From Rhodoligotrophos sp. CJ14 (GTDB lineage: Bacteria > Pseudomonadota > Alphaproteobacteria > Rhizobiales > Im1), in the NCBI RefSeq assembly GCF_038811545.1, contig NZ_CP133319.1, positions 4,749,109 to 4,813,108 on the forward strand: 64,000 bases of DNA, given 5' to 3'. Below, piece after piece: positions 10,606 through 17,916 of this stretch. The position numbers were made by a program, and so were the translations under genes. Numbering within the stretch: position 1 is the first letter of the stretch; each line of letters opens with the position of its first letter. The notes below the pieces were generated by a model, which saw only the letters and a program-made list of their open reading frames with translations, was not told the origin of the DNA and did no database searches.

Positions 10606-12420
10606 ATGTTTCAAGAGTTTGAGGACGCCAGCGACCCCACCAAGAGCCCAGCCCGGATTGCCGCATTGCGAAATGAAATGGTGCGCAACGGCATAGATGG
10701 CTACATCGTCCCTCGCTCCGATGAGCATCAGGGCGAGTATGTCGCGCCCTATGCGGAGCGGCTCCGTTGGCTGACCGGTTTTTCCGGTTCAGCAGGGCTC
10801 GCCATCATCCTGAACGATCGCGCCGCGCTGTTCATCGATGGCCGCTACACGATCCAGGCGCGCAGCCAGATCGACACGGCTCTCCTCGAACTGCGCCATG
10901 TCATTGATGAGCCTCCCACTGAATGGTTGCGCAGCAATCTCAAGCGTGACCAGCGCATTGGCTATGACCCGTGGCTGCTCACCCTTGATCAGGTCGACCG
11001 CTACGCAAAGGCCTGCATGGGCGCCGGTGCCGAGCTGGTCCCGATCGAGGGAAATCTCATAGACCGGATCTGGGATGATCAGCCGGCGCGACCGGCCGCG
11101 CCCGTCGCAAGCCATCCGACCCAGTTTGCCGGGCGACGCCTGGCCGAAAAGCAGCCCGAGCTGAAAGCGGCGATAGAGCGGGCTGGCGCCACCGCGGCCG
11201 TCCTCACCCAACCCGACTCGATCGCCTGGGCCTTCAACATCCGCGGCGCCGATATTGCGCACACGCCGGTGACGCTGGCCTTCGCGATCCTTTCGACGGA
11301 AGGCAGACCTCAGCTTTTCATCTCACCAGAGAAGCTGAGCGAAGATGTCCGCGCCGAGCTCGAGCCCGATATCGAGCTGTGCCGACCGGAAGATTTTACC
11401 GACGCCTTGACCAGGCTCGGCCGCGAGGGCGCGAGCGTGCTCATTGATCCCGCTTGGACCGCCCACCGCATTGTCGACGTGCTGACCTATGCAGGGGCTA
11501 AGATCATCCGTGGCGCTGATCCCTGCATCAACCCCAAGGCCTGCAAGAACCCGATCGAGCTCGAAGGCGCCCGCATGGCCCATCGCCGCGATGCGGTGGC
11601 CATGGCGCGCTTTCTCGCCTGGTTTGATCGCGAATCCCCCTCCGGCGCCTTGGACGAGATCACCGCCGCCCGCGCCTTGGAGGCCTTCCGCCAGGATACG
11701 GGCGCGCTCAAGGAGATCAGCTTCGATACGATCTCAGCGGCAGGGCCCAACGCCGCCCTCCCGCATTACCGTGTGACCACCGAGAGCAACCGCCGGATCA
11801 GGCCGGGCGAGATCTATCTCGTGGATTCCGGTGCCCAATATCTTGATGGCACGACAGACATCACGCGCACCATGATCGTCGGTGAGCCCGCCGCCGCCAT
11901 GCGCGATCGCTTTACGCGCGTGCTGAAGGGCATGATTGCGGTAACCCTTGCACGGTTTCCCCAACGCACCACCGGCGCCCAGCTTGACAGCTTCGCCCGC
12001 GCCGCTCTGTGGCAGGCGGGGGTCGATTTTGACCATGGCACCGGGCATGGCGTCGGTAGCTATCTCTCCGTTCATGAAGGACCGGCGCGGATATCCAAGA
12101 CCGGCACCGTGCCGCTTGAGACCGGCATGATCCTCTCGAACGAACCCGGCTATTACAAGGAAGGCGAGTATGGCATTCGCATCGAGAACCTGGTGGTGGT
12201 GAAGACACCCGAGCCAATTGCCGGCGGCGACCGGCCGATGCACAGCTTCGAGACCCTGACGCTCGCGCCCATTGACCGGCGCCTCATTTCGGTGGACTTG
12301 CTGGATGAGCGCGAGCTTGCCTGGCTCAACGCCTATCATCGCCGGGTCGTGGAAGAGATTGGCCCGCTGCTCGATGCGGAGACCGCAGACTGGCTTGCCC
12401 AGGCGACCGCCCCGCTCTAG
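10606..12420 (+). CDS. Xaa-Pro aminopeptidase (M24B, aminopeptidase P family)
   Basis: A cytosolic metallopeptidase that removes N-terminal residues preceding proline. The 604-residue product has two N-terminal creatinase-like domains (IDGYIVPRSDEHQGEYVAP; ATAAVLTQPDSIAWAFNIRG) and a C-terminal pita-bread catalytic domain. Metal-ligand motifs are intact: two Asp in YLVDSGAQYLDGTTDITRT, His in DHGTGHGVGSYLSVHEGP, Glu in ILSNEPGYY and Glu in YGIRIENLVVV. The three-domain length resembles eukaryotic XPNPEP1 rather than the shorter E. coli PepP. The ATG at 10606 follows GGGAGAG by 6 bases; upstream in-frame ATGs lack this. The stop codon overlaps that of azlD within the palindrome CTAG. Confidence 0.94.
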   Translation: MFQEFEDASDPTKSPARIAALRNEMVRNGIDGYIVPRSDEHQGEYVAPYAERLRWLTGFSGSAGLAIILNDRAALFIDGRYTIQARSQIDTALLELRHVIDEPPTEWLRSNLKRDQRIGYDPWLLTLDQVDRYAKACMGAGAELVPIEGNLIDRIWDDQPARPAAPVASHPTQFAGRRLAEKQPELKAAIERAGATAAVLTQPDSIAWAFNIRGADIAHTPVTLAFAILSTEGRPQLFISPEKLSEDVRAELEPDIELCRPEDFTDALTRLGREGASVLIDPAWTAHRIVDVLTYAGAKIIRGADPCINPKACKNPIELEGARMAHRRDAVAMARFLAWFDRESPSGALDEITAARALEAFRQDTGALKEISFDTISAAGPNAALPHYRVTTESNRRIRPGEIYLVDSGAQYLDGTTDITRTMIVGEPAAAMRDRFTRVLKGMIAVTLARFPQRTTGAQLDSFARAALWQAGVDFDHGTGHGVGSYLSVHEGPARISKTGTVPLETGMILSNEPGYYKEGEYGIRIENLVVVKTPEPIAGGDRPMHSFETLTLAPIDRRLISVDLLDERELAWLNAYHRRVVEEIGPLLDAETADWLAQATAPL

Positions 12421-12719
12421 CCGATCAGCCAGCGCGCGGCGTTGATGGCCAGCGCCCCAACGATGAGCGTGCCGAGCAGGGGCAGTCGAAATGCGGCGAT
12501 TGCGGTGATCGCCCCGGCGATCGTCTCCGCAGGTCCCGTAAGGAACAGGGTCGGGGTGACGACCGCCGTGAGCACCGCCACCGGCAGCGCATCGAGCGCT
12601 GCGCGCACCCGCGGCGTCAGCGTCACGTAGCGAAGCACGACCAGACCTGCGATCCGCGTGAGATAGGTCGCGGCGGCCATGGCGAAAATGGCCAGAGCCG
12701 CATCAGGATCAAGGCTCAT
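12417..12719 (-). CDS. azlD: AzlD branched-chain amino acid exporter small subunit
   Basis: AzlD is the small membrane partner of AzlC in a branched-chain amino acid (and analogue) efflux pair. The 100-residue product is almost wholly hydrophobic, with three to four membrane segments and the typical N-terminal pattern YLTRIAGLVVLRYVTL plus ALDALPVAVLTAVVTP. The ATG at 12719 overlaps the azlC stop codon in an ATGA junction, so translation is probably coupled. A much longer open frame upstream of this ATG is the shadow of azlC and was not used. Confidence 0.92.
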   Translation of the reverse strand: MSLDPDAALAIFAMAAATYLTRIAGLVVLRYVTLTPRVRAALDALPVAVLTAVVTPTLFLTGPAETIAGAITAIAAFRLPLLGTLIVGALAINAARWLIG

Positions 12720-13435
12720 GCGGCCGGCTCCCGGCGTGCAGGCTTCACCCGCATGAAGGCGCCGGCGATTGTCCCGGCGAGCCCGCCGATCAGGATATAC
12801 CAGGGGCCCGCGATCATCTCTCGGGAGATTACGGCGAAGAGAGCGCTGGTCCCGATCACCAGTCCTGTCTGGGGGCCTCGCCAGAAGCCTACGATCAGCC
12901 CGAGGAACAGCGCCGTGAAGATGAAGTCGAAGCCATATCGCTCCGGCGGGCCCATCGTCGTGCCCAGAATGGCGCCGGCCGCCGTCCAGCCGGACCAGCT
13001 GAGCATCAGCACGAAGGCGATCCCGGCGAAATAGGCGGGATAAAGCGGTCCCTGCAGCGCGCGCTTCTCTGAGAAGGCCCAGACCTCGTCCGTCATGAAG
13101 AACAGATAGATCCAGCGCTCCATAGGCCCGAAATGCTGAAAGTGCCGGCCAAGGGACGCCGACATCATCACATGCCGCAGATTGACGGTGAGGGCGGTCA
13201 CGCCCAAGAGCAGCCACGGCACAGGCTCATGCCAAATCTCGATGGCGACGAATTGCGAGGCGCCGGCAAAGACCGCAAGGCTCATTAAGGTCGCCTCGAG
13301 CGGGCTCAACCCCTTCTGCACCGCGAGCGCGCCGAACACCATGCCAATTGGGATGGCGGCCAGCCCGACCGGCAGAGCGGTCGTGATGCCGCTCAAGAAT
13401 TCCCGCGCGTACCGCCCCTGTGCATCACTTGTCAT
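12716..13435 (-). CDS. azlC: AzlC family branched-chain amino acid exporter large subunit
   Basis: AzlC forms the main channel of the two-component LIV-E type exporter. The 239-residue product has several membrane helices, with the family signatures GLAAIPIGMVFGALAVQKGL, LAVFAGASQFVAIEIW, TALTVNLRHVMMSASLGRH and FFMTDEVWAFSEKR. The ATG at 13435 begins the conserved N-terminus; an upstream extension overlaps the P-loop gene and looks like a shadow frame. It sits 52 bp downstream of the P-loop gene on the same strand and overlaps azlD by 4 bp, so all three could be one transcript. No Lrp/AsnC regulator, a common partner, is nearby. Confidence 0.95.
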   Translation of the reverse strand: MTSDAQGRYAREFLSGITTALPVGLAAIPIGMVFGALAVQKGLSPLEATLMSLAVFAGASQFVAIEIWHEPVPWLLLGVTALTVNLRHVMMSASLGRHFQHFGPMERWIYLFFMTDEVWAFSEKRALQGPLYPAYFAGIAFVLMLSWSGWTAAGAILGTTMGPPERYGFDFIFTALFLGLIVGFWRGPQTGLVIGTSALFAVISREMIAGPWYILIGGLAGTIAGAFMRVKPARREPAA

Positions 13436-13487
13436 TTCGCCACCGCGCGATGTCTCGGGAAAGCTGTCTTTTTCGCCGGCCGCCGCC

Positions 13488-14351
13488 TTAGCCCTGGCCG
13501 TCGATGGCCTTTGCAACGAGCGCAAGGAACGCATCTGCCGTGCTGATGCCGGCCACATCATCCGCCTCGATCGCATAGCCGAAATTGTCTGCGATCTTCT
13601 GGTAGAGCGGAATGCGATGATGCAGCAACTGCTCGAAGCCCCAGATGGCGAACCCATCCGGGTCAACATCGTCATCCCGTTCACAGCCGGTGAGCGTTTT
13701 ATACTCCGCCCATTTCCGGCCGAGAAACACGTCCTGGTAATACATCGGCTTGGGCGCCGCCTTGAACCGGTCGATCAGCATGCGGGCATGCGCCTCGGTG
13801 CCGCGGATATAGACGAGCAGCGTCGCCTCCGAGACCGTCTTCAGCACCGCGTCATTGTGGTTCTCTGGATCAACGACCTCGCACAGGCTGCCGCTGGCAT
13901 CGGCCACGAAATTCTCATACCCATAGATGTCCCGCGCCTTTTCGATGAACTCCGGGACATCGAGCATGGAGCGGATCTCTGCGCGCCGGTGCTGGGCCTG
14001 TCGCCTCCGGTACTCGTCGAACGGCAATCCGCCTTTCGCGGGATTGCCGGGCTTGCCGAGATAGACGGACAGGGGTTCAAGATTGCCGAAGGTGACGTTG
14101 GAGCGGATATAGATCGAATCTGAGAGAAGAAGGCCGCGCAGCACGGGGTTCTTCATCGCCTCGCGCTTCACATTGTCGACGATGTAATTTTCCATGTAGC
14201 GGGTGGCGATGCGGTAATCGACCGAGTAGTGAAACCACTGGGCCTCGCGCAGGATACGCCCGATCCGGGTTTTGCCCACCCCGGACATGCCGAACACGGT
14301 CACCGCCTTGGCCGGCGAGGCCAGGAAAGCGGCACCAGAAGAAAATCGCAT
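13488..14351 (-). CDS. P-loop ATPase/kinase-like protein of unknown function
   Basis: A 287-residue protein with Walker A GMSGVGKT near residue 21, at the start of a small NMP-kinase-like or shikimate-kinase-like P-loop fold (AVTVFGMSGVGKTRIGRILR). Other blocks are WFHYSVDYRIATRYM, DSIYIRSNVTFGNLEPLSVY, NFVADASGSLCEVVDPEN and LLVYIRGTEAHARMLIDRF. The visible features say it binds and probably hydrolyses or transfers from ATP; no substrate is evident. The ATG at 14351 follows GGAG by about 6 bases. It lies upstream of azlCD and downstream of the HTH/DUF2975 pair on the same strand. I recognise similar unassigned proteins as common in alphaproteobacteria but know no assigned role. Confidence 0.75.
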   Translation of the reverse strand: MRFSSGAAFLASPAKAVTVFGMSGVGKTRIGRILREAQWFHYSVDYRIATRYMENYIVDNVKREAMKNPVLRGLLLSDSIYIRSNVTFGNLEPLSVYLGKPGNPAKGGLPFDEYRRRQAQHRRAEIRSMLDVPEFIEKARDIYGYENFVADASGSLCEVVDPENHNDAVLKTVSEATLLVYIRGTEAHARMLIDRFKAAPKPMYYQDVFLGRKWAEYKTLTGCERDDDVDPDGFAIWGFEQLLHHRIPLYQKIADNFGYAIEADDVAGISTADAFLALVAKAIDGQG

Positions 14352-14375
14352 GACAGCTCCGCTGTTAAGTCCCCC

Positions 14376-14639
14376 TCATCCCTTAGCGGAGCGGCTGTCC
14401 AGGTCAAGCCTTCCGGTGGTCGTGCTACAAGATACACCCTCGGCCTGGTAGCCGAGGATGTCGCCGGGCTGGCAGTCGAGCACCGCGCAGATCTTCTCCA
14501 GCGTTTCGAAGCGCACGCCCTTCACCTTGCCCGATTTGAGCAGCGATAGGTTCTGCTCGGTGATGCCAATCCGGTGGGCAAGTTCCCGGGAGCGCATTTT
14601 GCGCTTCGCCAGCATCTGATCGAGCATCACCACGATCAT
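14376..14639 (-). CDS. Small XRE-type (YozG-like) HTH regulator
   Basis: An 87-residue DNA-binding protein with a single Cro/C1-type helix-turn-helix at roughly residues 6-60 (ELAHRIGITEQNLSLLKSGK, then GVRFETLEKICAVLDCQPGD). Such regulators are typically paired with DUF2975 membrane proteins, as here. The ATG at 14639 has AGGG 5 bases upstream. A GTG at 14651 would overlap the DUF2975 stop codon (GTGA) and add four residues, so the start is uncertain by 12 bp. The perfect palindrome upstream of the pair is its likely operator, implying autoregulation. Confidence 0.9.
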   Translation of the reverse strand: MIVVMLDQMLAKRKMRSRELAHRIGITEQNLSLLKSGKVKGVRFETLEKICAVLDCQPGDILGYQAEGVSCSTTTGRLDLDSRSAKG

Positions 14640-14647
14640 CTCCGCCC

Positions 14648-15211
14648 TCACACGAAGCTTTCAAGTTCGCGGGATTGCCGTCTGGCGGCACCCATGATGT
14701 AGCCTACGGCCAGGATGACTGCGCCCATGCTGAGCATCGCAAAATCCTCAAAACCCACGCCGATGGCGAGTATACGGTGGCCAGGTTCATTGCCGATCGT
14801 CAGCAGCAATGTCTCCAGCGTCTTATCCACAATACGGATGGGCATGAACAACATGGCCATAAATCCGGCGCGCATCATGGCATCCGCCGATCTGGCGCTG
14901 AAGATGTCACCACGCTTGAGTTCGCCGAATATGATCGACACCTGCCAGAGCAGGTAGAACTGCAGACCGACGAGGACGAACTGGAGCAGGAAAAGCCCGC
15001 CGGTCTGGGTAGGACCGATATTGGCGACATCGGTCGCCTGGCTGCGCGCCATGACCTCCAGATAGGCCGTGGGGTCGACCCAGTTGTAAATGAAACCGAT
15101 GGGAAGGACGAGCGCTCCGATGCGGGTGGCGGCGCTCATCCATTGGCCGATGGTTTGAATGCGCGGCAGTTCTGGAAAGTGGGCCGAGGACTCCGAGGTT
15201 TCGATGTTCAT
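14648..15211 (-). CDS. DUF2975 membrane protein
   Basis: A 187-residue integral membrane protein with four predicted helices (IGALVLPIGFIYNWV, GGLFLLQFVLVGLQFYLLWQ, AGFMAMLFMPIRIVDKTL, LSMGAVILAVGYIMGAARR) and a conserved cytosolic-loop pattern GELKRGDIFSARSADAMMRA that is characteristic of DUF2975. The function of the family is unknown; it almost always travels with a small HTH gene, suggesting a membrane sensor or modulator for that regulator. The ATG at 15211 has GAGG about 8 bases upstream. The start lies only 18 bp from the 21-bp palindrome. Confidence 0.88.
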   Translation of the reverse strand: MNIETSESSAHFPELPRIQTIGQWMSAATRIGALVLPIGFIYNWVDPTAYLEVMARSQATDVANIGPTQTGGLFLLQFVLVGLQFYLLWQVSIIFGELKRGDIFSARSADAMMRAGFMAMLFMPIRIVDKTLETLLLTIGNEPGHRILAIGVGFEDFAMLSMGAVILAVGYIMGAARRQSRELESFV

Positions 15212-15229
15212 TGCTGTGCCTCAACAAAA

Positions 15230-15250
15230 ATTTATCGCGACGCGATAAAT
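15230..15250. promoter_or_regulatory. Perfect 21-bp palindrome, likely operator of the DUF2975-HTH operon
   Basis: ATTTATCGCG (15230-15239), a central A, and CGCGATAAAT (15241-15250) form a perfect inverted repeat with 10-bp arms, 18 bp upstream of the DUF2975 start codon. Its position over the expected promoter/leader and its symmetry fit a dimeric repressor, most simply the HTH protein of the same operon. Confidence 0.6.
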
Positions 15251-15311
15251 CAGAGCTCGGCCCGGCTTTATTGAGGCGAGAATACAGCAGTTCCAGGACG
15301 GTGGGACGAGC

Positions 15312-16157
15312 TCAGCGCCCCTCGCGCCGGCCAAGGAATGCGAGGCGCTCGAAAAGCTGCACATCCTGCTCATTTTTGAGCAGAGCCCCATGGAGCGGTG
15401 GGATCAGCTTGCGGCTGTCCTGCTCCCGTAGGGTCTCCGGGCTTACATCCTCGTTCAGCAGCAGCTTGAGCCAGTCCAGGAGTTCGGAGGTGGATGGTTT
15501 CTTTTTGAGCCCGGGAACCTGTCGAAGGTTATAGAAAGTGGACAGTGCTTCCGAGACCAGCCGCTCCTTGAGACCGGGGAAGTGAACCTGGATGATGCTT
15601 TCCATCACCTCACGCTCGGGGAACTTGATATAGTGGAAGAAGCACCGGCGCAGGAAGGCGTCGGGCAGCTCCTTCTCATTATTCGACGTGATGATCACCA
15701 CCGGGCGATGAATGGCCTTGATGGTCTCTCCGGTCTCGTACACATGGAACTCCATACGGTCGAGTTCCAAGAGCAGGTCGTTCGGAAACTCGATATCGGC
15801 CTTGTCGATCTCGTCGATCAGCAGGACCACCCGCTCGTCCGACTGGAATGCCTCCCAGAGCTTGCCGCGGCGGATATAATTGCGGACATCCTTCACCCGC
15901 TCGTCACCCAGCTGGCTATCGCGCAGCCGTGACACCGCATCATATTCGTAAAGGCCCTGCTGGGCCTTGGTGGTGGACTTGATATGCCAGGTGATGAGCC
16001 GCATGCCGAGCGCTTTGGCGACCTCCTCGGCCAGCACCGTCTTCCCTGTTCCCGGCTCCCCCTTCACCAGCAAAGGACGCTCAAGCGTAATGGCAGCATT
16101 GACCGCAACCCTCAGGTCATCTGTGGCGACGTAATTTTTTGTACCTTCAAAGCGCAT
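15312..16157 (-). CDS. MoxR-family AAA+ ATPase
   Basis: MoxR ATPases act as chaperones that help mature or insert cofactors into enzyme complexes, usually with a von Willebrand factor A (VWA) partner. The 281-residue product has Walker A GEPGTGKT, Walker B VVLLIDEIDKAD, sensor 1 VVIITSNNEKELPDAFLRR and the downstream lid domain. The typical partner, a CoxE-like VWA gene, would be expected immediately downstream but is absent; the DUF2975 pair lies there instead. It diverges from dksA. The ATG at 16157 fits the family N-terminus (MRFEGTKNYVA). Confidence 0.93.
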   Translation of the reverse strand: MRFEGTKNYVATDDLRVAVNAAITLERPLLVKGEPGTGKTVLAEEVAKALGMRLITWHIKSTTKAQQGLYEYDAVSRLRDSQLGDERVKDVRNYIRRGKLWEAFQSDERVVLLIDEIDKADIEFPNDLLLELDRMEFHVYETGETIKAIHRPVVIITSNNEKELPDAFLRRCFFHYIKFPEREVMESIIQVHFPGLKERLVSEALSTFYNLRQVPGLKKKPSTSELLDWLKLLLNEDVSPETLREQDSRKLIPPLHGALLKNEQDVQLFERLAFLGRREGR

Positions 16158-16278
16158 GCGAACGATCTCTTCTGCTGGAAGGACAACCGGGTGAAAGCCC
16201 GTTGTAGCGAAGCAGATCTGTCCTGGCCAGAGCCAGTGCAGGATCCGTTCACTCTTCCGCGCTCCTTCGAGTTGCCTA

Positions 16279-16307
16279 TTGTGGCCAATCGCCGGTCTCG
16301 ATATATA
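16279..16307 (+). promoter_or_regulatory. Possible promoter for dksA
   Basis: TTGTGG (16279-16284) and TATATA (16302-16307) are separated by 17 bases and lie about 40 bp upstream of the dksA start. The -10 is good, the -35 is weak. Confidence 0.4.
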
Positions 16308-16349
16308 CGCGCATTCGGAGGGAGCCGCTTGGCAGCATTGAGGATATCA

Positions 16350-16766
16350 ATGGGTGTGGAAATTGCCTCTGACTACAAGCCGTCCGAGAACGAACAGTTT
16401 ATGAATCCCCGGCAGCGTGAGTATTTCCGCAAGAAGCTACTGGCTTGGAAAGAGGAAATCCTCCGCGAAAGCAAAGAGACCCTCGAGCATCTCCAGAACG
16501 AGTCCTCGCATTTGCCGGATCTGGCGGATCGTGCCTCGACGGAGACGGACAGGGCGCTTGAGCTTCGGACCCGTGATCGGCAGCGTAAGCTGATCGCGAA
16601 AATCGATGAGGCTCTGCAGCGGATCGAGGACGGCTCATATGGCTACTGTGAAGAAACCGGTGAGCCAATCGGACTGAAGCGCCTGGACGCCCGGCCGATT
16701 GCCACCCTGTCGCTCGAGGCGCAGGAACGCCACGAGCGCCGCGAGCGGGTCTACCGCGACGATTGA
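16350..16766 (+). CDS. dksA: RNA polymerase-binding transcription factor DksA (zinc-finger-degenerate form)
   Basis: DksA binds in the RNA polymerase secondary channel and, with ppGpp, retunes transcription during starvation. The 138-residue product shows the N-terminal MNPRQREYFRKKLLAWKEEI, the coiled-coil with the acidic tip DLADRASTETDRALELRTRD and the C-terminal ARPIATLSLEAQERHERRER. The usual four-cysteine zinc site is reduced to one: Cys100 is kept, but the other positions are Thr103, Ser121 and Ala124. Non-zinc DksA forms of this sort are known in alphaproteobacteria. The ATG at 16350 has GAGGA 5 bases upstream. It diverges from the MoxR gene. Confidence 0.96.
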   Translation: MGVEIASDYKPSENEQFMNPRQREYFRKKLLAWKEEILRESKETLEHLQNESSHLPDLADRASTETDRALELRTRDRQRKLIAKIDEALQRIEDGSYGYCEETGEPIGLKRLDARPIATLSLEAQERHERRERVYRDD

Positions 16767-16839
16767 CGCGCGGGAACGCCTTGCTCGACTGAACATGAGC
16801 AGCCGGACTGGAGCCTGATCGTTCCGGTCCAGCGAGACC

Positions 16840-17898
16840 TCATGACGAGGGATGAGCGCAGAGCGCGGTTTCGTCAGCGCATGCGCCCTGCTCGACTTCG
16901 ATGGTCGCATGATCAATGCCGAACCTGGTCTTGAGCCGGGCCTTGATCTGTGAGACCACGTTGGCCACGCGTGCGTTCTCGCTGAGCCGCGCATGCAGCG
17001 TCAGCATTGGACGCTCATTGGTCAATGCCCAGACATGAATGTGATGGACGTCTTCAACCCCCGGGCAGGTTTGGAGAATGTCTTGGGCGATCTCGTCCGC
17101 GGAGAGGTGGCTGGGTGCTCCCTCCAGCAGAATATGTCCGGCATCCCTAACGAGCCTCACCGCGCTGGTGAGCAGGAGCAGCCCGACCAGTCCCGATAGG
17201 ATGGGATCGATGGGCATGAAGCCGGTAAATGCGATCACCACTGCGGCAACGATCGCAGCCACTGAGCCGAGCATGTCCCCCAGCACGTGCAGCAGCGCGC
17301 CACGGATATTGAGATTGTCGCGATCGGCCCCGTGCAGGATGAAGAAGGCGGCGATATTGGCGAGGAGTCCCGCAGCCGCAACCCAGAGCATGGTCTTGGC
17401 ATCCACATGCTCGGGCGAGAGCAGGCGCGAGATGGCCTCCACCAGGATCCAGGCGACCACCAGTATCATCGCAATACCGTTCGTATAGGCAACGACGATT
17501 TGCATGCGGTCGAACCCGTAGCTGCGCCTCATATCCGCCGGGCGCCGGGCCAGGCGAAACGCATACCAGGCAAAGGCGAGTGAGACGCAGTCGGTCAGCA
17601 TATGCGCGGCATCGGCGATCAAGGCCAGCGAGCCCGCAGCGACTCCGCCGACGAGTTCGAAGATCATGAAGCCGGCGGTGAGGGCAGCCGCCCAGAACGT
17701 CCGTTGCTCATTGGCACCATGCACATGGGCGCCAAAGCCATGGCTATGCTGATGATCATGACCATGATCATGCCCGTGATCATGGTCATGATGGTCGTGA
17801 CCATGCGGCCCCGATCCAGGCGCAGTTATCGCCTCGGCGCCGGTGCCTCCGCCACGGGTCCCAGCACCGCCCATCGAAGCATCCGTGTCGTCGGCCAT
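16840..17898 (-). CDS. Cation diffusion facilitator (CDF) metal exporter
   Basis: CDF proteins are proton-coupled antiporters that export Zn2+, Cd2+, Co2+ or similar ions across the inner membrane. The 352-residue product begins with a cytosolic His/Asp-rich tract at about residues 33-55 (alternating HGHDH units), then six membrane helices with the metal-site motifs ADAAHMLTDCVSLAF and HVLGDMLGSVAAIV (HxxxD pairs), and a C-terminal cytoplasmic domain (GVEDVHHIHVWALTNERPML). The HxxxD pattern favours zinc or cobalt, but specificity cannot be fixed by eye. It is on the same strand as the FliO-like gene, 18 bp downstream. No metal-responsive regulator is adjacent. Confidence 0.93.
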   Translation of the reverse strand: MADDTDASMGGAGTRGGGTGAEAITAPGSGPHGHDHHDHDHGHDHGHDHQHSHGFGAHVHGANEQRTFWAAALTAGFMIFELVGGVAAGSLALIADAAHMLTDCVSLAFAWYAFRLARRPADMRRSYGFDRMQIVVAYTNGIAMILVVAWILVEAISRLLSPEHVDAKTMLWVAAAGLLANIAAFFILHGADRDNLNIRGALLHVLGDMLGSVAAIVAAVVIAFTGFMPIDPILSGLVGLLLLTSAVRLVRDAGHILLEGAPSHLSADEIAQDILQTCPGVEDVHHIHVWALTNERPMLTLHARLSENARVANVVSQIKARLKTRFGIDHATIEVEQGACADETALCAHPSS

Positions 17899-17916
17899 GA
17901 TCGCGTCCCGTGCCGA

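Noticed and set aside
12417..13217. 266-codon minus-strand frame covering azlD and part of azlC
   Set aside because: Only the last 100 codons resemble a protein family (AzlD). The first part is Arg/Asp-rich and lies in the wrong frame of azlC.
17740..17820. Repetitive ATGATCATG-like DNA near the start of the CDF gene
   Set aside because: It encodes the His/Asp tract of the metal exporter and is not a regulatory repeat or CRISPR-like array.
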